Assembly: GCA_037892935.1 (NCBI GenBank)
Contig: JAYXKI010000016.1
Location: 434,001 to 498,000, forward strand
Length of the DNA stretch: 64,000 nt
Direction of reading: 5' to 3'
Source of the DNA: Phlebopus portentosus
Lineage: Eukaryota > Basidiomycota > Agaricomycetes > Boletales > Boletinellaceae
Shown here: in pieces, positions 57,301 to 64,000 of the stretch
How the letters are laid out: each line of letters begins with the position of its first letter
Position numbering within the stretch: position 1 is the stretch's first letter
Translations under genes and position numbers: made by a program
The notes under the pieces: model-generated
What the model was told of the DNA's origin: nothing
Seen by the model: the letters and a program-made list of their open reading frames with translations, nothing else
Databases searched by the model: none

Positions 57301-60300
57301 CACCCAGAGATCAGGTAGAGGGAAATCGACCAAGAATACAAATGAGCTGGAGTACCGTGTCATTCTGGATAATCTTATCAACGATCTACTGGTCGTCGTC
57401 TTCTGGCCAGAATGGCCGGCAGCAAGCCTCGTATTGAGCGTCGCTTGCAAGTACATGGTCTGTATTAGTCACTAGCACACGGCGTTCCTGAGTTTATATA
57501 TCTATGCATTTGCAGATATCATCTCTTGACGACGTGAAATCCTCCAACAATGACAATAATGCGTCAAAGGCGCTCGCTCTCGACCATTTGGGTATCATCG
57601 CGGCTCGGCTGCGAGCCAACGCCTTGAAATGGAGCAAACCAGACAATGATGCAAGTACCAATGCTGGGGTAACGGCTATAAAAAGCCTTGACGACGTGAG
57701 TAGTCCCTTGCACGCAAGCCTGCCCGGAGCTAAAGCTCCCTTAGCTGGTAGCCACTTGGGACAAAGAGGGCTTAGGAAAGCTCAATAATATTCATCAAGA
57801 CGTCTCATCGCACTTATCCAAGCGCTCAGCCGAGGACCATGCACTTGAGGTGGGTTGGTCGGATCAAACCGGTTATGCCTCGTACTAACCTGATGCAGAG
57901 TGCTCGAGAATTGAATGCTGTCATGTGGGGCCAGGAGCTCGCATCGGTTTTCATACAGCTGAATAACTTATTGACGGATCAGAATGAAGTCAACTTGGAT
58001 CCGGTGACGACGAATAAGTGTGCGGCTTTCATGAGCAAGATCAACTCTGCGCTTCAAGACGTTTGGAAGGACGCGCCAACGGATGTATTTGACAATACGT
58101 ATGAATCTTTTCGCTCTTCATCATTGCGCACATTGACCTGTACATAGGACGCAGGAAGAAATAGACAGAGCCGACAATTTATCTGAGCAACTTGGAACCA
58201 CCCAGGCCCTCAAGAACGCCTTTGATCCCATCTTGAATGTAATCATTCTTGCTCTCGACGCTCCCGCTGTCTTCGTTAGGACAAAAGCATTGCGCGCGTT
58301 GAGCCACGTTTTAACGGTAGATTCAAGCGTACTCACTAAAGTAAGCAATAACTTGCCTTAGCCGATACAGGGCTCAAGTCGAGGTCTCATTGCAGTCCAA
58401 TGTTCGCCACGCTATCGAAAGCCACCTTTTGGACAGTTCTCCTCAAGTCCGTGATGCTGCGGTAGAGCTCATCGGAAAATATATCGTAGATTCTCCGGTC
58501 GTTGCTGGGGATTACTATCAGAAGATAGCGGAGCGTATTGCGGTAGGTTAAATCGGTCATGGCGGAGAACCAGTTGGGCTCAATCGTCACACAGGATACT
58601 GGTTTAGGTGTTCGCAAGCGGGTGATCAAACTTTTGAAATCATTCTATGGCATCACGAATAGCTTGGACCGGAAAATAGATACTTGCTCCAAGCTGGTCC
58701 TTCGAATGCTCGACGAAGACGACACTGTCAAGGTCTGTCCAGGAAAAATCCTGTACTCTTCCGCTTTATTAAAGAAATATTTCCAGGATCTCTCTATTAA
58801 GACACTTGAGGAACTTTGGTTCTCAAACGGACCGCTGACGGCTCAAGCCGATAGGAGCGCGACTCTTGAGACAGTTTCTGTGGTTATGGGGGTGTGCAGC
58901 GTCTTCAAGGATCGGCACTCCCCACTGGAAGAGATGCTCTGTAGAATTGTCAATGGCAAAGAAGGCTCAGATGATTCTACGCCGTCCTCAGTACAGTCTC
59001 GTTTCAGGGAGATCTACAATGTTATGATCGAAGGGCTTGTCGATGCCTCTGATTACGTAAATTTCGTAAGTCAAAGTATTGCAAAGTATTCTATGCAACA
59101 TCCCGTGTCCTGATGTGACTATCTTTAGACTATCGTAAATTGCATACGAGCCATCTATCTCTTTACTTCAGCGTTCCCGTCCGTTTTGACAGGTCCCAAG
59201 GCATCGGTTCTTCTTCCATATTTGAAGAACTCTGCGTCAGTAAGTCATCATTTGGAAAGCTGGTTGTTTTGCGACAGCACGCCGATTTCATGACTAGAAT
59301 GAGGATGTCATCGCATCCGATTATATCCTGAAAACATATCGCGCTTCAATTCCCCATATGTCAAAGACTTCCGTGAAGTTTGGAAACGACCTACAAGGCA
59401 TACTTCAGCCAATGGTTCTCAAGCCAAATATCCATGGCACCGTAAGTCGCACGTCCAGACATTCTTGATTGTACGGAAGCTCAACCGTATTCATCGATCA
59501 GTCTTTACAAGAAGTTGTGGCATGTTTATGTGCCGTAGTGCAACATTTAACACACGATTCTGCTCGAATCGTTGCCTTATTGAAGTCCTGCATTGGTAAG
59601 AAAGACATTGATATGATCGCGAGAAAATTTATTAATCACAGTATAGCGAGGTTGCGTCATTTCATTACTCAACCGAGTAATCCGCTTGCTCCAAACGATT
59701 CTCGTACTCTACAGATCTTGGTCATCATCGTCTCTCTCCTTGGAGAACATTTCAAATTTGATCGGCTTAGATCTGAAAATGCGGATTTATCGACCCAGTT
59801 GGATGCCATAAGCAAAGTAAGTACAGATACAAATATAGAGAAGAATGCTACTCTAAGAAAGCATTAGGGTCCTATTATCGACCACATCTACATGTGTCTC
59901 CTTCAACTATATGAACGATACACGGACTGTAATATCCGGGGACGACTACTTGTTTGCTTAGGCTTCCTATTTCGCGCTCAGCCAACTTTGATGACGTTGG
60001 ATAGTTCAGCGACCATAATGGATGCGATATTCGCATCCTTTGAGGACGATAATCGCGCTCGGCTTCTCAAGATCATGCAAGAGTTCTTGGCTTCGGAGAG
60101 TACCAAGCATTCAGTACAGCAGAATGGTAAGATACTAGGTTACTTCCGCAAGATTGTATTATTGATTTCTTTGCTCTCAGCCGCCAATAAGCCAACCCAT
60201 GCGAAATCGAATCCGGGCATAAATATGGAGGAGCTAGTGGGAAATACCCATGGCTTTGCAGAATCTGGGTATGCCGAGAGGCTCTGATTCGCGATGGACC

Positions 60301-61579
60301 TTAACGCTCATTTATCCATACAGTGTTAGCTCTGCAGTAGTGCAGCGCTATCTCAGCCAGATTCTTGACGCCGCCCTGTCGCCGTTCTCCCATGTTCAGG
60401 CCTCGGCTGTGGATATTCTGAGCTTCACGGTGAAACAGGGTCTCGCTCACCCGCTTTTGGTGCGTCGTACATATTTTATATCCTCTGAAGTACTCAAGTC
60501 GTCGTCAGTCATTTCCTGTTATTGTCGCTCTGGAAACTGCACCTGTCGGCTCCTTGAGTATGCGTGCCGTTGCTTTGCATACAATTCTACATCATAAGCA
60601 CGCTTCCTTACTCAACTCGGGTTTCATCGCTGCGTGTCGAAAGTCTTTTGATTATCAATGCAAACTGGCTAGCACGGAAGCCGGCGAATCCGAGGTGAGG
60701 GGTTACCGTATGCAGTTGGGTCCGGTTGCTTTACTCGGAAGGTGGTACGCGCTGGTCCGAGAGAAGAGGGCAACACGACAGGAGTTCTTGCGCTCTGTTC
60801 TTAAAGTATTTGAGTTGCGAGACGCGGGGAAGACGGACGATGATACAGTACAATTCTCGCGATATATGGCAGAGAACTTTGCGAGCTTTGACTATAGGAG
60901 TCAAGAGGAAGTTCTGACGGTCCTGAAAACGTTAACGCGCGAGCTCGCCGAAACGGGGGCACAGTTGGTGGAACGAATAGCTCCGGGCAATTTGCTAGCT
61001 CAACTACGATCTCAAGATCGAGAGGTAGGTGAAGATCAGGCTCAGATTGCCGAGTCATCATCTTTATTAAGGCCAGGTAAGCCTTATTTGTTATGTACGG
61101 AGAAATACAGACGGAACTCGGGTCTTCCAGATCTGGCTTCACTGCCTATGGAAGAGCAGATTTCCTCAGCCCGTTCTACATGCATTGTCGGGATGATCAT
61201 GTTGCTCAAGAGTTATCTCAAGAGTACATATGGTCTTTCGGAAGAGTGAGTCTATATCATTTTTTAAAAGTCATTTAGACTGACAGAACTTGACCTGTGC
61301 AACAGAAAATGTCAGAAATTTGTGCTCGGGAAGAAGAGTACAATTGGAGACCGACCTGCAGTGCGTCGAAGAGACATTGGGATCTCTTGGGAAAGAATGC
61401 CGTTCGCTGTGAAGGCGATACGCACGATCGAAGACGTGCAAGCACAAAGAGTAACGGTCAGTCTGTTTTCAAATCGGAAGTATCCGAAGACCAGTACCGA
61501 TTCTCATCGAACCTAGTTCCTTGAAATCTGGAATGAAGATGGTGCGACCGCCGAACCGGATGGGGAGGAATGGGAATGA
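54388..61579 (+). CDS. SCC2: Cohesin loader Scc2/Mis4/NIPBL (Nipped-B family)
   Basis: Large HEAT-repeat protein that loads cohesin on chromatin with Scc4/Mau2. Start ATG 54388; exon 1 ends 54502; about 20 or more introns of about 45-60 nt. The end ([18 protein letters not shown] ... TGA 61577-61579) follows a last intron with GTCAGT. Residues 1 to about 330 are Ser/Pro-rich and disordered with Lys/Arg patches ([11 protein letters not shown]). Family-typical parts: [13 protein letters not shown] region, [33 protein letters not shown], and the strongly conserved HEAT block [14 protein letters not shown] ... [14 protein letters not shown] (58450-58700), then the Nipped-B C-terminal region (60250-61250). 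Its homolog in the mushroom Coprinopsis is Rad9, needed for meiosis and repair. No disruption seen. Confidence 0.88.
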
Positions 61580-61936
61580 AACCGAAGTTGCCTTGCACTA
61601 TTTATTTGACATAAACTATAGTTGTGTACATCAATTACGTAACTGTATCAATACCACGTGATGTATTCCTGGTGGTGTGGAAAAGCCTCAACCCCCTAGA
61701 CGACGGCTGCCTCCAAAACATCAGCAACACGTCAAAGGTGAGCGAAATCGATGGTATAGAAAGTCGAGAAGGGTGTACGTTACCCAGAGAACATGAATTA
61801 TGAACGAATATGGGGAAGCTGGGTCAAGAAGGGGTGGATGGCCAAATAGTTGATGGATGGCCTTCCAAAGCAGCGGGAGCGTACACCCGTCCGAGATTTC
61901 GACCCACCTTGGATTGACGCTTCTATTTCCAGCTCT
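61580..61936. other. Intergenic region before uL23
   Basis: It contains the 3' flank of SCC2 and the ribosomal protein promoter. CACGTG occurs near 61655. The bases just before the ATG (TTTCCAGCTCT) could be a 5'-UTR intron acceptor. No gene seen. Confidence 0.5.
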
Positions 61937-62612
61937 ATGGCCACTCCGAAGACCTCGAAGGGCAAGGCAGCTGCCACAAAGTGTACGTGGTCGAGAAGGC
62001 TTGAAGGATGAGGCGAGGGGCTGACAGATTTTGTGTTCTATAGCGGACACGGCCAAGGCCAAGTCGGCCAAAAAAGCAGCACTACAGGGTGTACATGGGC
62101 ACCGTTCGCGCAAGGTGCGATATTCTGTGACATTCCGTCGACCGAAAACGTTGCGCCTGCCCCGTTCGCCGAGATACCAGCGGAAGAGCATCACCCATGC
62201 TCCACGAATGGACGCCTATCGAACGATCGTTTCACCGCTCAATACCGAGTCCGCAATGAAGAAGATTGAGGAGCACAACACATTGGTATTCCTTACGGAC
62301 GTCCGGGCGAATAAGCGCCAGATCAAAGACGCGGTAAAGAAGCTATGGGATGTGCAAGCGGCATCGGTCAACACACTTATTCGGTAGGTGTATTCGACTC
62401 GCTTGGGCAATGACGGGATAACTGACGGATTTGCCGCTTTCTGAATTACCCGCATTTGCATTATTGGAACAGGCCTGATGGAAAGAAGAAGGCGTACGTG
62501 CGATTGACAGCGGACCATGATGCTCTAGATGTCGCAAACAAGGTGAGCTGGCAGCGCTTTGCTTCTTAGTAGATGATCATGATATGTGTGTTATTAGATT
62601 GGCTTCATCTGA
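61937..62612 (+). CDS. rpl25: Ribosomal protein uL23 (L25 / L23a)
   Basis: Large-subunit protein at the polypeptide exit tunnel. ATG 61937 ([14 protein letters not shown]). Exon 1 ends in AAAGT before GTACGTGG; exon 2 starts CGGACACGG (about 62042). Lys/Ala-rich eukaryotic N-terminal extension, then [18 protein letters not shown] and the uL23 core [25 protein letters not shown]. After the next intron comes [24 protein letters not shown]. The last exon is only IGFI plus stop (62598-62612). Length and the IGFI terminus match fungal and animal orthologs. Confidence 0.95.
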
Positions 62613-63218
62613 TTCTTCAGACGGTTTCGTTATACACTGTACACCGTGTTCCTTTCTACCCGCATTTGTGAACTCGATACAATATAAGAACATGAACGAT
62701 GCGAGTGTATATTCATCCGATTCCGGAATTTGAGAGATGAAACGTGTAAGAAGAATTTGATGGCGATGATGGCTGTGTGAGATGAAATGAAACCCCGAAT
62801 AGAGAGAGAGCATGTCTACCCTCAACTGAAGGGCTAGAAGTAGATTGGATAATAGTGAAAATGCGAATAATGAAAATTAAATTAAATGCGCATCAAATAT
62901 CCAGTACTTGGTCGTGAGAGTTCTGGCCTTGATCCCCATCTCACCCCTCACCCTCGCTGTGACCGTTCGTTTGTTTGTTGTCCCTGCCACTCGCTAACTC
63001 TCTTTCCGTTTCTCTCTCTTCGCTTCGCTCTCTCTCCTCCTCTCGCTCTCATCGTGGCGAATATAACGATTGTCCGTCTGCTCACTGTCTCATCTCGCTA
63101 ACAATCAATTCAGTTCATCTCCTGTTCTGCTTTTTTCCCTCTTTCGTCGTCGCTCATTCACAGCTTCTTCTTCCTTCGTCTGCCCCCCCTTCCAATCGCC
63201 CGCCATAGCTACCGCAAT
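62613..63218. promoter_or_regulatory. Intergenic region and probable promoter of the last gene
   Basis: After the uL23 3' flank there is a long pyrimidine-rich tract (about 62990-63060, CTCTCTTTC and CTCTCGCTCTC) before the next ATG. Such tracts are common near fungal transcription starts. No gene seen. Confidence 0.5.
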
Positions 63219-64000
63219 ATGGCCCCAAGCTCGACTCCGTCAAAAAGATCTGTGACTCGTAGTAGACGTGCTACTTTACTCGGTCTCTCCGTCTATCTCC
63301 TCCTCGGCTTAGCCTTTGCCGCGCCCGCCAACGCAGAGCACTTGTCCCACAGTCGATCTCATGCTCGCAGGAGTCTCGAGGTCTCCAACTCGAATGCAAG
63401 ACGGGGACCTGCTCCTCAGGATGCACCTGTGAAGCAGGTAAGAGGGTCCCTCCTCAACATCGATACTCCTGCGTTCGATCTTGTGCTCGGTAAGTCCTTT
63501 TTTTCTCGTATCGAATCCCTCTAAGCCCCTTCGATTTGGTACCTATCTACTCCTTCATTCGATGCGTGTTCAATCTTACGATATGGCACAATTAATGCAT
63601 CGTTTTCTGGCTGTTGCATTGACGTATTTCATAGGAGGGGATGATGGTCAAATTCTCGGGATCACTCTCACACCGAATAGTTCGGTTGCATCTTCAACAA
63701 GTTCAAGCACTTCTGTGACAGACTCGTCACCAACATCGAGGACGGCATCATCTACGGCTTCGTCGTCGTCTTCTGATCCAACGTCATTAGCAACAAGTTC
63801 AAGCAACAGAGTCACCAACATTCAAGCAACGTCATCTGCAACAAGTTCATGACAGACTCGTCACCAACATCGAGGACGGCATCATCTACGGCTTCGTCGT
63901 CGTCTTCTGATCCAACGTCATCTGCAACAAGTTCAAGCACTTCTGTGACAGACTCGTCACCAACATCGAGGACGGCATCATCTACGGCTTCGTCGTCGTC
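63219..64000 (+). CDS. Secreted or membrane-tethered Ser/Thr-rich repeat protein, partial
   Basis: ATG 63219. A basic start (KRSVTRSRRA) precedes a hydrophobic stretch (LLGLSVYLLLGLAFAAPANA) that reads as a signal peptide with an A-X-A cleavage motif. Exon 1 ends at 63489. The chosen intron is 63490-63634 (GTAAGT to CATAG, 145 nt, long for this genome); another donor GTAAGA lies at 63439. Exon 2 (GGDDGQILGITLTP) passes into Ser/Thr repeats. In this frame TGA comes at about 63850, caused by a 10-bp deficit in one repeat unit; an intron there, an error or a true truncation are all possible. The gene meets the right edge. Likely heavily O-glycosylated; function unknown. Confidence 0.6.
63697..64000 (+). 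repeat. Tandem Ser/Thr-coding repeats
   Basis: A block from TTCAAGCACTTCTGTGACAG through ACGGCTTCGTCGTCGTC occurs three times (starts about 63697, 63846 and 63931, the last cut by the window). The second copy lacks AGCACTTCTG. Units are nearly identical, suggesting recent expansion or gene conversion. Confidence 0.85.

Overview
The window looks like a nuclear chromosome of an agaricomycete (mushroom-forming basidiomycete). Genes on the right have many introns of about 45-60 nt with GT..AG ends. The left four fifths hold nested Ty3/gypsy LTR elements, including chromodomain-bearing chromoviruses, and Tc1-like DNA transposons. I saw no rRNA, tRNA or CRISPR. Many coding frames here do not start at ATG, so starts were chosen by homology between copies and by splice logic.

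Layout. 1-8100: Ty3/gypsy element A1 (5' end outside the window) with gag-protease, pol, a converging antisense three-exon gene encoding a Zn2Cys6-type protein, and a 3' LTR. It sits inside a chromovirus whose 3' remnant (B1) is 8101-9017. 9018-14534: degenerate DNA, with a 50-residue-repeat pseudogene, a DDE transposase relic and old LTR-like repeats. 14535-33074: a TA-flanked palindromic MITE (MITE1) split by the 17.8 kb element A2 (15196-32971). A2 carries a 905 bp LTR-like insertion in gag and a complete inverted chromovirus (B2, 23569-30112) in pol. 33352-34435: MITE2, a 1.08 kb palindrome. 34469 onward: a Tc1-like element (T1), then unknown gene U, then unknown minus-strand genes with a long CCCCTT repeat. 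42690-51143: a second U copy and a second Tc1 copy (T2), the latter split by the youngest chromovirus (B3, 43482-50136) and fused to half of a MITE2 copy.

51488-64000: gene-dense host DNA. It holds an unknown Ser-rich/coiled-coil gene, a histone-fold (Dpb3/CHRAC-like) gene sharing a 165 bp divergent promoter with it, the cohesin loader Scc2/Mis4/NIPBL, ribosomal protein uL23 (Rpl25), and the start of a secreted Ser/Thr-rich repeat protein cut by the right edge.

Main observations. (1) All four gag/pol junctions, in two unrelated element families, carry the same in-phase heptamer GGGTTTT with pol in the -1 frame; in the chromoviruses a 6-bp stem follows after 6 nt. (2) Family A elements carry an antisense, spliced gene for a Zn2Cys6-type DNA-binding protein starting about 130 bp inside the 3' LTR. 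(3) Families A and B have inserted into each other. (4) MITE2 lies next to a Tc1-like element with nearly the same termini, and two Tc1-like copies are each followed by the same unknown gene U.
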